Assembly: GCF_001704155.1 (NCBI RefSeq)
Contig: NZ_CP016294.1
Location: 1,237,501 to 1,301,500, forward strand
Reading direction: 5' to 3'
DNA from: Stenotrophomonas rhizophila
GTDB lineage: Bacteria > Pseudomonadota > Gammaproteobacteria > Xanthomonadales > Xanthomonadaceae
Length of the DNA stretch: 64,000 bases
Shown here: positions 27,313 to 40,138 of the stretch, one piece after another
Layout: the number at the start of each line of letters is the position of its first letter
How positions within the stretch are numbered: position 1 is the first letter of the stretch
Made by a program: the position numbers and the translations under genes
Notes under the pieces: generated by a model
What the model saw: only the letters and a program-made list of their open reading frames with translations
What the model was told of the DNA's origin: nothing
The model's database searches: none

Positions 27313-28314
27313 TTAAACCACCCGGGCCCGCAACAGGTCATGAATATTGAGGGCGCCAACCGCGCGGCCCTCGCCATCGACCACGATCAGGCCGTTGATC
27401 TGCTGGGTTTCCATGACCCTGGCCGCTTCCACGGCCAACTGGTCGGCGCCGATGGTACGCGGGGTGCGGGTCATCACGTCGACGATGCGCGCGCTGCGCA
27501 CATCCAGGTCGCTGTCCAGGGCGCGGCGCAGGTCGCCGTCGGTGAACAGGCCCACCAGGCGCTGGCCGGCATCGACCACGGCGGTCATGCCGAGCCGCTT
27601 GCGGCTCATTTCCACCAGCGCCTCGCTCAGGCTGGCGTTCTCGCCCACCTGGGGCAGCTCGTCGCCGCTGTGCATCACATCGGTGATGTGCAGCAGCAGG
27701 CGCCGGCCCAGGCTGCCGGCCGGGTGCGAGCGGGCGAAATCGTCGGCGGTGAAGCCGCGCGCGTCCAGCAGGGCCACCGCCAGCGCATCGCCCATCGCCA
27801 GCGAGGCGGTGGTGCTGGAGGTCGGGGCCAGGGCCAGCGGGCAGGCTTCGGCCGGCACGCTCACGTCCAGGTGCACGTCGGCGGCCAGCGCCAGCGACGA
27901 GCCGGGGCGGCCGGTCATGGCGATCAGCCGGTTGCCCTGGCGCTTGAGCACCGGCAGCAGCATCAGCACTTCGTCCGATTCGCCCGAATAGGACAGGGCC
28001 AGCACCACATCGGCTTCGGTGATCATGCCCAGGTCGCCGTGGCCGGCCTCACCGGGGTGCACGTAGAACGCCGGGGTGCCGGTAGAGGCCAGCGTGGCGG
28101 CGATCTTGCGGGCCACGTGGCCGGACTTGCCCATGCCCGTGGCGACCACCCGGCCGCGACTTTCCAGCACCAGCTGGCAGGCCTGGCTGAACCCCTCGCC
28201 CAGGCGTTCGGCTACTGCGGCAAGGGCATCGCGCTCGATCTCGAACACGCGGCGGCCGCTGGCAACCAGCGCGGCCGGGTCGGCCGATGAGGGGGGCAGG
28301 GGCGATACAGCCAT
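27313..28314 (-). CDS. kdsD: D-arabinose 5-phosphate isomerase
   Basis: Converts ribulose 5-phosphate to arabinose 5-phosphate, the first committed Kdo step. About 333 residues: an N-terminal SIS domain (VVATGMGKSGHVARKIAATL, LALSYSGESDEVL, LAPTSSTTASLAMGDALAVALL) and two C-terminal CBS domains. Start 28314 (MAVSPLP) was picked; a Met at 28350 also fits but would lie almost against the divergent ibaG start region. Neither has a clear ribosome-binding site. Confidence 0.94.
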   Translation of the reverse strand: MAVSPLPPSSADPAALVASGRRVFEIERDALAAVAERLGEGFSQACQLVLESRGRVVATGMGKSGHVARKIAATLASTGTPAFYVHPGEAGHGDLGMITEADVVLALSYSGESDEVLMLLPVLKRQGNRLIAMTGRPGSSLALAADVHLDVSVPAEACPLALAPTSSTTASLAMGDALAVALLDARGFTADDFARSHPAGSLGRRLLLHITDVMHSGDELPQVGENASLSEALVEMSRKRLGMTAVVDAGQRLVGLFTDGDLRRALDSDLDVRSARIVDVMTRTPRTIGADQLAVEAARVMETQQINGLIVVDGEGRAVGALNIHDLLRARVV

Positions 28315-28367
28315 GCGGGCGCCACGCGGAAGAGTAGAATGAGCGCACATTTTATTAGGAAAGCCCG

Positions 28368-30252
<1,885 letters not shown>

Positions 30253-30254
<2 letters not shown>

Positions 30255-30287
30255 AAAAACGCCCGCAGTCGCGGGCGTTTTTTTTTA
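30253..30287. terminator. Bidirectional intrinsic terminator
   Basis: Stem AAACGCCCGC/GCGGGCGTTT with loop AGTC, an upstream A-tract and a downstream run of T residues, between the murA unit and the convergent DUF3108 genes. It should work in both directions. Confidence 0.92.
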
Positions 30288-30316
30288 TCGACCACCGGCA
30301 GGTACCAGTACCACCG

Positions 30317-30342
30317 GTAGGTACCGACCGGTGGTCGGTACC
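30317..30342 (+). repeat. GTAG REP hairpin
   Basis: GTAG (30317-30320) followed by GTACCGACC/GGTCGGTAC around GGT, downstream of the terminator. A diverged copy lies just before it (GGTACCAGTACC). Confidence 0.6.
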
Positions 30343-30349
30343 CGTGGAA

Positions 30350-31033
30350 TCACTTGAACGATTTGATGGTCAGGTCCAGCGCGTCCTTGCCACCTTCGCG
30401 CTGCAGCAGCCGCGCCGGCACCGGGAAGTCCTTGACCACCCAGGCGATCAGTTCCTTGTTGCCGTCCACGCGCGAAACCTTGGTGGCGTCGTAGGCTTTG
30501 CCGCCCACGTTGACCTGTTCCTTGCCGACCACTTTGTAGGTCATCGGCTTGACCCGGCCTTCGTCGACCATGCGGTAGGTCAGCGGCTTGCCGGCGGCCA
30601 GGTCGCGGGCGATTGCCAGGTTGATCAGCAGTGCGTCCATGTCGCCGGTCTTCAGCGCCACCGGGCCGGCACGGTCGGGCTTGATGTCGCCGGTCCAGGT
30701 GGCCTGGTTCTTCGTCCAGTCGTAATTGGCCTGCACGTTGCGCTTCTTCACCAGCAGCACCGAGCTGTCCTTGCTGCTGAGCGGGCGCAGGCGGCCGTTG
30801 GCTTCTTCGAACACGGTGTTCTGGCTGAGCGTGGCCATCGGGCTGCGCACGTCCAGGCTGTACGTCCAGGTGTTGCCGTCGGCCTTGGCCAGGGTCATGG
30901 TGCCCGGGGCCTGCACGCCCATGTAGTTGGCCTGGTACTGCGCGGTGAACGGCTCCATCGCCAACGCAGGCAGGCTGATGACGGCCAGTGCGCCAGCGGC
31001 GATCCAGGTCAGCGGGCGGGTCGGAATGCTCAT
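30350..31033 (-). CDS. Exported DUF3108 protein (downstream copy)
   Basis: About 227 residues. A signal peptide (about 1-25, ending ALA-MEPF) precedes a DUF3108 domain starting EPFTAQYQANYMG. The function is unknown; the domain is a periplasmic beta-rich fold. ATG 31033 has AAGGAG 9 bases upstream and follows the upstream twin by 2 bases. The domain core aligns along its whole length with the next gene. Confidence 0.8.
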   Translation of the reverse strand: MSIPTRPLTWIAAGALAVISLPALAMEPFTAQYQANYMGVQAPGTMTLAKADGNTWTYSLDVRSPMATLSQNTVFEEANGRLRPLSSKDSSVLLVKKRNVQANYDWTKNQATWTGDIKPDRAGPVALKTGDMDALLINLAIARDLAAGKPLTYRMVDEGRVKPMTYKVVGKEQVNVGGKAYDATKVSRVDGNKELIAWVVKDFPVPARLLQREGGKDALDLTIKSFK

Positions 31034-31035
31034 GC

Positions 31036-31815
31036 TCAAACTCCTTGGTATTCGATCAGGCGCAGGTCGATCCGATCCTGACCGTCTTCGCGTTGCAGGA
31101 TGCGGACCGGGGTGGGAACCCCGTTGGCGATCCAGAGGATGGTTTCATCGTTGCCGCCGTTGGTGCGATACACCCGCAGCGCGTTGTAGGAAAGCTCGCC
31201 GACCTCGACGTTCTCGGTGTCCGGTGCGGCCTGGTAGTCATGCTGGCGCACCCGGCCCATATCCGCATAACGGTAATGCATCTGACCGCCCGGGCGCGCA
31301 TCGCGCATGATCGCAAGATTCAGCAGCAGTGCGCTCTGGTCGCCCGGCTGCAGCGGAACCGGCTGGGTGCGTTCCTTCTTCAGGTCGCCCACCCACTGTG
31401 CGGTACCGGCCTTCCAGTCGTAGGTGCCGGTGACCTTCTTGCCCATGAACAGGCCCTTGCGCACGGTCGCCTGGCTCAGCGGCACATAGGTGGCGCCGTG
31501 CTTCTCGAACACGGTGCTCTGTTCAATGTTCAGGCCCAGCACGCTGGCAAAGCCGCGCCGGCCCACCACCTGCATGTCCACGCGCCACTGGTCGCCACCG
31601 GTGTGGGTGACACGCATGGTCGCATCGCCGGCTTCCTTGCCCTTGTACAGGGCCTGGTAGGTGGCGGTAAACGGCTCCAGCGCCGGTGCCTCCCAGGTAC
31701 TGGGTGGCGGCAGCACCGGCAGTTCCGGCGGGGTGGGTTCCTGCGCCTGCGCGATCGCCACCGTGCACAGCAGAGAGGCGAGCAGCACCAGCGGTTTGGA
31801 CAGAGTGGTTTTCAT
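31036..31815 (-). CDS. Exported DUF3108 protein (upstream copy)
   Basis: 259 residues with a signal peptide (about 1-24, ending AQA-QEP), a short Pro-rich linker, and a DUF3108 domain from EPFTATYQALYKGKEAG. It shares with its neighbour the TVFEKHGATYVPLS/ TVFEEANGRLRPLS block, the TYDWKAGTAQWVGDLK/ NYDWTKNQATWTGDIK block and the final VRILQREDGQDRIDL/ ARLLQREGGKDALDL block, showing a tandem duplication. It lies 67 bases after purN. Confidence 0.8.
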   Translation of the reverse strand: MKTTLSKPLVLLASLLCTVAIAQAQEPTPPELPVLPPPSTWEAPALEPFTATYQALYKGKEAGDATMRVTHTGGDQWRVDMQVVGRRGFASVLGLNIEQSTVFEKHGATYVPLSQATVRKGLFMGKKVTGTYDWKAGTAQWVGDLKKERTQPVPLQPGDQSALLLNLAIMRDARPGGQMHYRYADMGRVRQHDYQAAPDTENVEVGELSYNALRVYRTNGGNDETILWIANGVPTPVRILQREDGQDRIDLRLIEYQGV

Positions 31816-31882
31816 GCGCGCGCGGATGCGGGGGATAGGGGAGGATGCCAGCGGCCGGGTCAGCGGCGCGTGTGCGCCGCAG

Positions 31883-32542
31883 TCAGGGGGCCAGCTGTCC
31901 GGCGCAATCTAGGCGCAGGGGACTGAACAGGGGGTGGCCGTCAACCTCCAGCTGACCGTCGCGTTCAGTTACGCGGCCGGCCACCAGCCACTGCAGGCTG
32001 GCGATCAGCAACGGGTGCTCCACCGCCAGCACGCGCTGGGCCAGCTGTTCGGCGGTATCGCCGGGCAGTACCGGCACCCGCGCCTGGGCCAGCACGGTGC
32101 CGGCGTCCAGTTCGGGCACCACGAAGTGCACGCTGGCGCCGGCTTCGGCATCGCCGGCCTCCAGCGCGCGGGCGTGGGTGTGCAAGCCCTTGTAGAGCGG
32201 CAGCAGCGACGGATGGATGTTGACCAGCCGGCCGGCAAAACGCTGCACGAAGGCTTCGCCGAGGATGCGCATGTAACCGGCGCAGACCACCCAGTCTGGC
32301 GCGAAGGCGGCCAGCGCGTCGCCCATCGCGGCGTCGAAGGCGGCGCGGTCGGCGAAGTCCTTGGGCGAGCGCGCCCAGCGACGCTCTGGCGCGACTTTCT
32401 GAAGTGCCGAGGCCTCCGGCTTGTCCGACAGCACCGCAACGACTTCGGCGTTGAGCGTGCCGGCCGCGATGGCGTCGATGATGGCCTGCAGGTTGCTGCC
32501 ACGACCGGAAGCCAGTACCGCGATGCGGCTGGGTGAACTCAT
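31883..32542 (-). CDS. purN: Phosphoribosylglycinamide formyltransferase
   Basis: Formyl-THF-dependent GAR transformylase, third step of purine synthesis; 219 residues. The N-terminus VLASGRGSNLQAIIDAI and the catalytic NIHPSLLPLYKGLHTHARAL (Asn-His with the later Asp in ELDAGTVLAQ) are intact. ATG 32542 overlaps the stop of the DUF2238 gene by 4 bases. purM lies upstream on the same strand but is separated by three membrane-protein genes. Confidence 0.95.
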   Translation of the reverse strand: MSSPSRIAVLASGRGSNLQAIIDAIAAGTLNAEVVAVLSDKPEASALQKVAPERRWARSPKDFADRAAFDAAMGDALAAFAPDWVVCAGYMRILGEAFVQRFAGRLVNIHPSLLPLYKGLHTHARALEAGDAEAGASVHFVVPELDAGTVLAQARVPVLPGDTAEQLAQRVLAVEHPLLIASLQWLVAGRVTERDGQLEVDGHPLFSPLRLDCAGQLAP

Positions 32543-33201
32543 TTCAGTACGTTCCGCTTGAGCAGGGGCCAAGTGAGCAGCGCGCCCACCGTCGCCAGCA
32601 GCATGTCCGCATGGGCATCCCACAGGTCGCCCTGCTGGCCGTTGTACGACTCGGCAGCCTCGGGAGACAACAACAGGGCGATGCCCCATTCAAACCATTC
32701 GTAGACCAGGCTCGAACACATCACCGCCATCACCGCCAGCGCGAAGGCCTGGCCGATACGCAGTTGCGGCCAGGCATGCCGCGCCAGCTGGGTCAGCGCC
32801 GGGGTGAAGCAGACGCCGTACAGCAGGTGGATCAGGCGGTCGAAGTGGTTGCGCTTCCAGCCAAAAGCCGTGTTCGGCGACCAGTGCACGACTGCCTGCA
32901 GCCATGCGTCGTACGGGACGTTGGAATACAGCCAGCGCGCGGCGATGCAGTGGATGGCGATGAAGCCGCAGATGGCGGCAAACGCGCCGCTGCCCAGCGT
33001 CCAGCGCCGGTCCACCCACCACAAGGCGACCAGCCCGATCACGGTGAGGCTGCTGTGCAGCCCTTGTTCGACCGGCCACATCGGCTGGATCCAGGTCAGC
33101 GCGAACACCGCGAGCACGCCGACGAACGCTGCCTTCTTGCCCGGCGCCATGCGGTCCGCACGGGTCACGCCGGACACGGGCAGGGCACTGCGGTCGCTCA
33201 T
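32539..33201 (-). CDS. DUF2238 family membrane protein
   Basis: About 220 residues with six likely helices. It shows DUF2238/YjdF-like landmarks: NHFDRLIHLLYGVCFTPAL, SSLVYEWFEWGIALL and QGDLWDAHADMLLATVGALL, with conserved His/Asp pairs that could bind metal. The function is unknown. It overlaps the genes on both sides by 4 bases (purN and the 33198 gene). Confidence 0.8.
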   Translation of the reverse strand: MSDRSALPVSGVTRADRMAPGKKAAFVGVLAVFALTWIQPMWPVEQGLHSSLTVIGLVALWWVDRRWTLGSGAFAAICGFIAIHCIAARWLYSNVPYDAWLQAVVHWSPNTAFGWKRNHFDRLIHLLYGVCFTPALTQLARHAWPQLRIGQAFALAVMAVMCSSLVYEWFEWGIALLLSPEAAESYNGQQGDLWDAHADMLLATVGALLTWPLLKRNVLK

Positions 33202-33635
33202 GCCGCGACCGTACCGTCGGAAGCGCTGAAGCTGGCCACCACTTCCGGGCGCATCAGTACGATCAGGGCATACACGCCCAGCGCGATGCCGAGCGCGCCG
33301 GCCAGGCAGGCCGCGCCGGCGGCGATCTTGCACAGCTTGTGCGAACGGCGTTCGGCCATGCGCCGCGCGCCGAGTATGTTCAAGGTACCCAGACCGGCGA
33401 AGATCGCGCCGGCGCCGACCATGATCGCCGCCAGCAGGGCCGGCTGGGCGTTGGGGTTGGCGCTGTTGCTTTCGCTGATGTAGCCGCCGGCGGCGCCCAG
33501 CAGCAGGATCGGCACCAGCAGCAGTTCCAGCACGCCCAGGATGTAGAAGAGGATCTTCAGGGTATGCAGGTGCGAGGCGACCTGATGCGGTGTCCAGCCG
33601 CGCGGGAAGTTCAGCGGCGGGGGTGTGGAAGACAT
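33198..33635 (-). CDS. Four-helix small membrane protein A
   Basis: 145 residues. The N-terminal soluble start (FPRGWTPHQVASHLHTLKILFYILG) leads to four hydrophobic helices. The layout resembles the adjacent 33645 gene (HLHTLKILFYILGVLELLL versus HLRLLSIFHYVVAGLTALFS; GVYALIVLMRPEV versus GVFTLIVLLRPAV), so the two are paralogues. No function is known. Overlaps the DUF2238 start by 4 bases. Confidence 0.7.
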   Translation of the reverse strand: MSSTPPPLNFPRGWTPHQVASHLHTLKILFYILGVLELLLVPILLLGAAGGYISESNSANPNAQPALLAAIMVGAGAIFAGLGTLNILGARRMAERRSHKLCKIAAGAACLAGALGIALGVYALIVLMRPEVVASFSASDGTVAA

Positions 33636-33644
33636 CGGCAGGCC

Positions 33645-34103
33645 TCAGGCGTGGGCAGTGGGGGAAGCGTCGAAGGCGGCCTTGACCGCCGGCCGCAACA
33701 GCACGATCAGGGTGAACACGCCCAGCACCGTGCCCAGCGGCATCAACATGCACGACAAGGCGGCCACGACCAGGCACAGCGTATGCCGCTGCTGGCGGGC
33801 CAGGCAGCGCCCGGCATACGCCATGAAGCCGGCCAGGGTCAGCCCGCACAGGATCAGCACCGAGCCGATCACGATGAACAGCCAGCCGAACAGCCGGGTC
33901 TCATCAGGCGACGCCGCCCCGCCATTGCTTTCAATGGGCATAGCGCCGCTCAGCGCAGCGATGCCGATGCCCACATGGATCAGCGGAAACAGCGAGAACA
34001 GCGCGGTCAGGCCGGCCACGACGTAATGGAAGATCGACAGCAATCGCAGGTGCGAGGCGTCTTCCAGTGACAGCGCAGGGGCGGGAGGGAGCGGTGCGTC
34101 CAT
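33645..34103 (-). CDS. Four-helix small membrane protein B
   Basis: 152 residues, a diverged paralogue of the gene at 33198, with four helices and a C-terminal VFTLIVLLRPAVKAAF. The first gene after purM (18-base gap) and before its paralogue (9-base gap), hence likely one transcript. No function is known. Confidence 0.7.
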   Translation of the reverse strand: MDAPLPPAPALSLEDASHLRLLSIFHYVVAGLTALFSLFPLIHVGIGIAALSGAMPIESNGGAASPDETRLFGWLFIVIGSVLILCGLTLAGFMAYAGRCLARQQRHTLCLVVAALSCMLMPLGTVLGVFTLIVLLRPAVKAAFDASPTAHA

Positions 34104-34121
34104 GCAGGTCTCCTTGGCCGG

Positions 34122-35177
34122 TCAGCCGATCCGCACGCGTTCGGCGCCGTCGGCCGTGGTGACCTTGCCGATGGTCCACTGCGCCAGGCCCTGGGCCTCG
34201 ACGGCGGCGGTCACGCTGGCCACCTGGTCCGCGGCGACGATCAGCACGAAGCCGATGCCGCAGTTGAAGGTGCGCCACATTTCGCTGTCGGCCACCGCGC
34301 CTTCCTTCTGCAGCCACTGGAACACCGGCGGCAGGGTCCAGGACGAGGCGTCGATGTCCAGGCCCAGGCCGTCGGGCACCACGCGGATGATGTTCTCGGT
34401 CAGCCCGCCACCGGTGATGTGGGCCATGCCGTGGATGGCCGCGCCATGGGTCTTGAGCAGGGCCAGGATCGGCTTCACGTACAGGCGGGTCGGCGCCATC
34501 AGCGCATCGACCAGCTTGACCCCGCCTTCCAGTTCCAGGTCGGCCGGCTGGCCGGCACGGTCATAGATGCGGCGCACCAGCGAGTAGCCGTTGGAATGCG
34601 GGCCGGACGAGGCGATGCCGATGAGCACGTCGCCCTCAGCGACGCTGGCGCCGTCCTTCAGCTCGCTCTTTTCCACGCCGGCCACGGTGAAGCCGGCCAG
34701 GTCGTACTCACCCGGGGCATACATGTCGGGCATTTCCGCGGTTTCGCCGCCGATCAGCGCGCAGCCGGCCTCGGTGCAGCCGTTGGCGATGCCGCCCACG
34801 ACCGCCGCGGCGGTGTCGATGTCCAGCTTGCCGGTGGCGAAGTAGTCCAGGAAGAACAGCGGCTCGGCGCCCTGCACCAGCACGTCGTTCACGCACATGG
34901 CGACCAGGTCGATGCCGATCGTGTCGTGGCGGCCCAGCTGTTGTGCCAGCTTCAGCTTCGTGCCAACGCCATCCGTACCCGACACCAGCACCGGCTCGCG
35001 GTACTTGCTGGAGAGGTCGAACAGCGCCCCGAACCCGCCCAGGCCACCCATCACCTCGGGCCGGAAGCTGCGCTTCACCAGCGGTTTGATGCGCTCGACC
35101 AGTTCATTGCCCGCGTCGATGTCGACGCCGGCGTCGCGGTAGGTCAGGGGGGAGGGGTTGGACGGGGAATTGGTCAC
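34122..35177 (-). CDS. purM: Phosphoribosylformylglycinamidine cyclo-ligase
   Basis: AIR synthetase, fifth step of purine synthesis; 351 residues, ATP-dependent dimer. N-terminal [30 protein letters not shown], the [23 protein letters not shown] segment and [11 protein letters not shown] are typical. The gene is divergent from the DUF2066 gene, with no obvious operator in the 108-base gap. Confidence 0.96.
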   Translation of the reverse strand: MTNSPSNPSPLTYRDAGVDIDAGNELVERIKPLVKRSFRPEVMGGLGGFGALFDLSSKYREPVLVSGTDGVGTKLKLAQQLGRHDTIGIDLVAMCVNDVLVQGAEPLFFLDYFATGKLDIDTAAAVVGGIANGCTEAGCALIGGETAEMPDMYAPGEYDLAGFTVAGVEKSELKDGASVAEGDVLIGIASSGPHSNGYSLVRRIYDRAGQPADLELEGGVKLVDALMAPTRLYVKPILALLKTHGAAIHGMAHITGGGLTENIIRVVPDGLGLDIDASSWTLPPVFQWLQKEGAVADSEMWRTFNCGIGFVLIVAADQVASVTAAVEAQGLAQWTIGKVTTADGAERVRIG

Positions 35178-35285
35178 GGGCGTCGGCGCTGCGCTGGGGT
35201 GAAAGCGGGATTTTAACAGGCCACGTTGGCGCGCAGGCCCTATTCGGGCAACAATTCCCCCCGGATACGCTCAATGGAAGTCCTG

Positions 35286-36410
35286 ATGCGCCGCAGCCTC
35301 TTTGTAATGATGTTCCTCGCGCTGTGCCTGCCGGTGGCCACGATGGCCCAGAGCGGCCTGCGTACCGAAGGCGACGTGGCCACGGCCAGCGGGGCCTACG
35401 AGGCCGAAGTGCCGGTCAACAGCCAAGGCGAGTCCGACCGCAACGGGGCCCTGGCCCGCGCGCTGGGCAACGTGCTGACCAAGCTGTCGGGCGACCGCAG
35501 CGTGCTCTCCCGCCCGGGCGTGATGCAGGCCCTGCGCGATGCGAAGAACTACGTGGCCAGCTATGACTACCGCCAGGACCAGAGCACCTCGGCCAGCGGC
35601 GCCCCCAGCTACCGCACCATGCTGGTGGCCCGGTTCCGCCAGGACGACGTGGACGGGCTGATTTCCGCGCTGGGCCTGCCGCTGTGGCCGCAGCCGCGGC
35701 CCAAGCCGGTGATCTGGCTGGCCATCGATGACGGCTCCGGCCCGCGGTTGGTCACGGTGCAGCAGGCCAATGCGGCCCGCCCGTTGCTGAACCGGGCCAT
35801 CGAGCGCGGCTTCAAGCTCGGCCTGCCCACCGGCAGCGCCGCCGAGCAGGCCGTGGTCGGCGCGATCTGGCGCCAGGACACCGCGGCCGTGGCCCGTGCC
35901 TCCTCGCGCTACGCCCCGCCGATGCAGCTGGTCGGCAAGCTCTACCGCGACAGCACCGGCGGTTGGGTCGCGGACTGGGTGTTCGTGGACGGCGGCAAGG
36001 AACTGAACAAGTGGACGGTCAAGGACAGCGACGCCCGTCGCGCGATGTCCAGCGGCGCCGACGGCGCGGCTGACGCGCTGGTCAAGCGCTACGCCAAGGC
36101 CGGTGCCGCCACCGGCGCGGCCGGCACCTACACCATCGCCGTGACCGGGGTGGACAGCGCCGAGGACTACATGCGCCTGGCTGCCGGCCTGCGCGAGAAC
36201 CCGGTGGTGCGCAACATCACCCCGCTGCGCGCCTCGGGCAACCGCCTGGAGCTGTCGCTGGAGATGACCGCCGGCCTGGCCGGGCTGAACCGCATGCTGG
36301 GCGAGAACGGCGTGATCGTGCCGCTGGCCCCGCTGCCCGTGCCGATCGATGAAGACGCGGCCCCGGGCACCCCGCCGCCGCCCGCCAGCAACGAGTACCG
36401 CCTGCGATGA
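35286..36410 (+). CDS. Exported DUF2066 protein
   Basis: About 374 residues. A signal peptide (about 1-20, ending TMAQ) precedes a DUF2066 domain: YEAEVPVNSQGESDRNGALARALGNVLTKLSGD. A Pro-rich C-terminus follows. The function is unknown; in many gammaproteobacteria it precedes perM and hda as here. Start 35286 (MRRSLF) has GGAAG upstream; an in-frame ATG at 35274 is possible. The end overlaps the next gene by 4 bases. Confidence 0.82.
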   Translation: MRRSLFVMMFLALCLPVATMAQSGLRTEGDVATASGAYEAEVPVNSQGESDRNGALARALGNVLTKLSGDRSVLSRPGVMQALRDAKNYVASYDYRQDQSTSASGAPSYRTMLVARFRQDDVDGLISALGLPLWPQPRPKPVIWLAIDDGSGPRLVTVQQANAARPLLNRAIERGFKLGLPTGSAAEQAVVGAIWRQDTAAVARASSRYAPPMQLVGKLYRDSTGGWVADWVFVDGGKELNKWTVKDSDARRAMSSGADGAADALVKRYAKAGAATGAAGTYTIAVTGVDSAEDYMRLAAGLRENPVVRNITPLRASGNRLELSLEMTAGLAGLNRMLGENGVIVPLAPLPVPIDEDAAPGTPPPPASNEYRLR

Positions 36411-37576
36411 TCCTCACCCCGGAAGCCGAGATCGCGCAGTTCCTGCGCCGCGTCAAGTACATCCTGTTCGCGCTGGCGGTGGGTTGGGTGGTGTGGCTGC
36501 TGGCCCCGATCCTGACCCCGTTCGTGCTTGCCCTGGCGCTGGCCTGGCTGGGCGACCCGCTGGTGGACCGCATCGAGGCCAACGGCCGCTCGCGCAACAC
36601 CGGCGTGGTGCTGGTGTTCGTGGCGATGGTGCTGGTGATCACCGCCGCGCTGCTGATCCTGGTGCCGATGATCGAACGCCAGATTTCCACCCTGATCGCG
36701 GCCATTCCGCAGGCCCAGCAGTGGCTGATGGAGAAGGGCATTCCGTGGTTCGAGCAGAAGACCGGCATGGAAATCATGCCGTGGCTGGAACCGGACCGGC
36801 TGATCGAATGGGTGCGCAGCCATTGGGAACAGGCCGGCGGCTTCGCCAAGACCTTCTTTGGCTACGTGTCGCGCTCCGGCTTTGCGATGGTGACCTGGGT
36901 GGTCAACATCCTGCTGCTGCCGATCCTGGCGTTCTATTTCCTGCGCGACTGGGACAAGCTGGTCGAGCGGGTGGCCTCGACCATTCCGCGCAACCATGTG
37001 GGCACCATCAGCAAGCTGGCGCGTGAATCCAACGAAGTGCTGGGCGCGTTCATCCGCGGCCAGTTCCTGGTGATGGTCGCGCTGGGTCTGATCTACGCCA
37101 TCGGCCTGTCGCTGGTGGGCCTGAAGCTGGGCCTGTTGATCGGCCTGATCGCCGGCCTGATCAGCTTCATTCCGTACCTGGGCGCCACCACCGGCATCGT
37201 CATGGCGGTGCTGGCCGCGCTGGTCCAGGCGCAGGGCTTCGACCTGAAGCTGCTGATCCTGGTCGGCGTGGTGTTCACCGTGGGCCAGCTGCTGGAAAGC
37301 TACGTGCTCACCCCGCGCATCGTGGGCGACAAGATCGGCCTGCACCCGGTGGCGGTGATCTTCGCAGTGATGGCCGGTGGCCAGCTGTTCGGCTTCCTGG
37401 GCATGCTGCTGGCGCTGCCGGTGGCGGCGGTGAGCAACGTGCTGCTGCGCTATGCGCACCTGCGCTATCGCGAGAGCGAACTGTATGCCGGCGAGAAGAC
37501 CGCGATCGTGCTTGATTCGTACATCGACAAGCCGACCCTGATCGTCGATGCGCCGAAGGGCCCGGACCTGAAGTGA
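36407..37576 (+). CDS. AI-2E/PerM family membrane protein
   Basis: 389 residues with about eight transmembrane helices of the AI-2 exporter (TqsA)/PerM family. The family-typical LPILAFYFLRDWDKL, SFIPYLGATTGIVMAVLAAL and LTPRIVGDKIGLHPVAVIFAVMAGGQLFGFLGMLLALPVAA-like C-terminal half are visible. The substrate is not determined; the name does not prove autoinducer export. It overlaps hda by 4 bases. Confidence 0.88.
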   Translation: MILTPEAEIAQFLRRVKYILFALAVGWVVWLLAPILTPFVLALALAWLGDPLVDRIEANGRSRNTGVVLVFVAMVLVITAALLILVPMIERQISTLIAAIPQAQQWLMEKGIPWFEQKTGMEIMPWLEPDRLIEWVRSHWEQAGGFAKTFFGYVSRSGFAMVTWVVNILLLPILAFYFLRDWDKLVERVASTIPRNHVGTISKLARESNEVLGAFIRGQFLVMVALGLIYAIGLSLVGLKLGLLIGLIAGLISFIPYLGATTGIVMAVLAALVQAQGFDLKLLILVGVVFTVGQLLESYVLTPRIVGDKIGLHPVAVIFAVMAGGQLFGFLGMLLALPVAAVSNVLLRYAHLRYRESELYAGEKTAIVLDSYIDKPTLIVDAPKGPDLK

Positions 37577-38283
37577 GCGTAGTGCCGCAGCTGCCGCTTG
37601 CCCTGCGCTACCCGCAGGACGAGCGACTGGAAACCTTCATCGGCGCGCCCGATGGTGCGCTGGCGCAGCTGCGCGCCATTGCCGTGGGCGACGACCCGCA
37701 TTGGGTGTACCTGGAAGGGGCGGCGGGCACCGGCAAGACCCACCAGGCGCTTGCGATGTGCTCGCTGGCCGAACAGGCCGGGCGCCAGCCGACCTACCTG
37801 CCGCTGAAGGCGGTGGTGGGGCGCACCCGCGCTGCGCTGGAATCGCTGGAAGGCCGCGACCTGGTGGCGCTGGATGGGCTGGATGCGGTGGCCGGCAACC
37901 GCGACGACGAAGTGGCGCTGTTCGATTTCCATAACCGCGCGCGCAGTGCGGGCATCACCTTGATGTACACCGCGCAGCACGCGCCGGACCAGCTGGGCCT
38001 GGTGCTGCCGGACCTGCGCTCGCGCCTGCAGCAGTGCGTGCGCGTGGTACTGCAGCCGCTGGATGACGAAGGCCGCGCGGCCGTGCTGCGTGAGCGTGCG
38101 GCGCGGCGGGGGTTGTCGATTGATGAGGCGGCCATCGAGTGGCTGCTGACCCGCACCGGGCGCGAGCTGGGCAGCCTGGTGAGCCTGTTGGACTGGCTGG
38201 ACCGGGAGTCGCTGGCCGCGCAGCGGCGCATTACCGTGCCGTTTCTACGGCAGGTGGTGGAAGAAGGGTCGCACCGGTTGTGA
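37573..38283 (+). CDS. hda: DnaA regulatory inactivator Hda
   Basis: AAA+ protein of 236 residues that, with the sliding clamp, stimulates ATP hydrolysis by DnaA to prevent re-initiation. The N-terminal QLPLALRYP matches the clamp-binding pentapeptide. Walker A is GAAGTGKTH and Walker B ALDGLDAVAGN. A sensor-like LRSRLQQCVRVVLQPL follows. The GTG start at 37573 overlaps the perM-like gene. It converges with murU. Confidence 0.92.
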   Translation: MSVVPQLPLALRYPQDERLETFIGAPDGALAQLRAIAVGDDPHWVYLEGAAGTGKTHQALAMCSLAEQAGRQPTYLPLKAVVGRTRAALESLEGRDLVALDGLDAVAGNRDDEVALFDFHNRARSAGITLMYTAQHAPDQLGLVLPDLRSRLQQCVRVVLQPLDDEGRAAVLRERAARRGLSIDEAAIEWLLTRTGRELGSLVSLLDWLDRESLAAQRRITVPFLRQVVEEGSHRL

Positions 38284-38358
38284 TGACGCGCGGCTTCGGC
38301 CGTGGTCATGCGTTTGTCGCACCGATGGGCGGTATCGGCGGTTGATCGGAATCCAACC

Positions 38359-40082
<1,724 letters not shown>

Positions 40083-40138
40083 GGACAGGTACGTCGAAGC
40101 GGCGCCCTGCGGCGCTCGGGAAGAAGGGGGGAGTGCGT

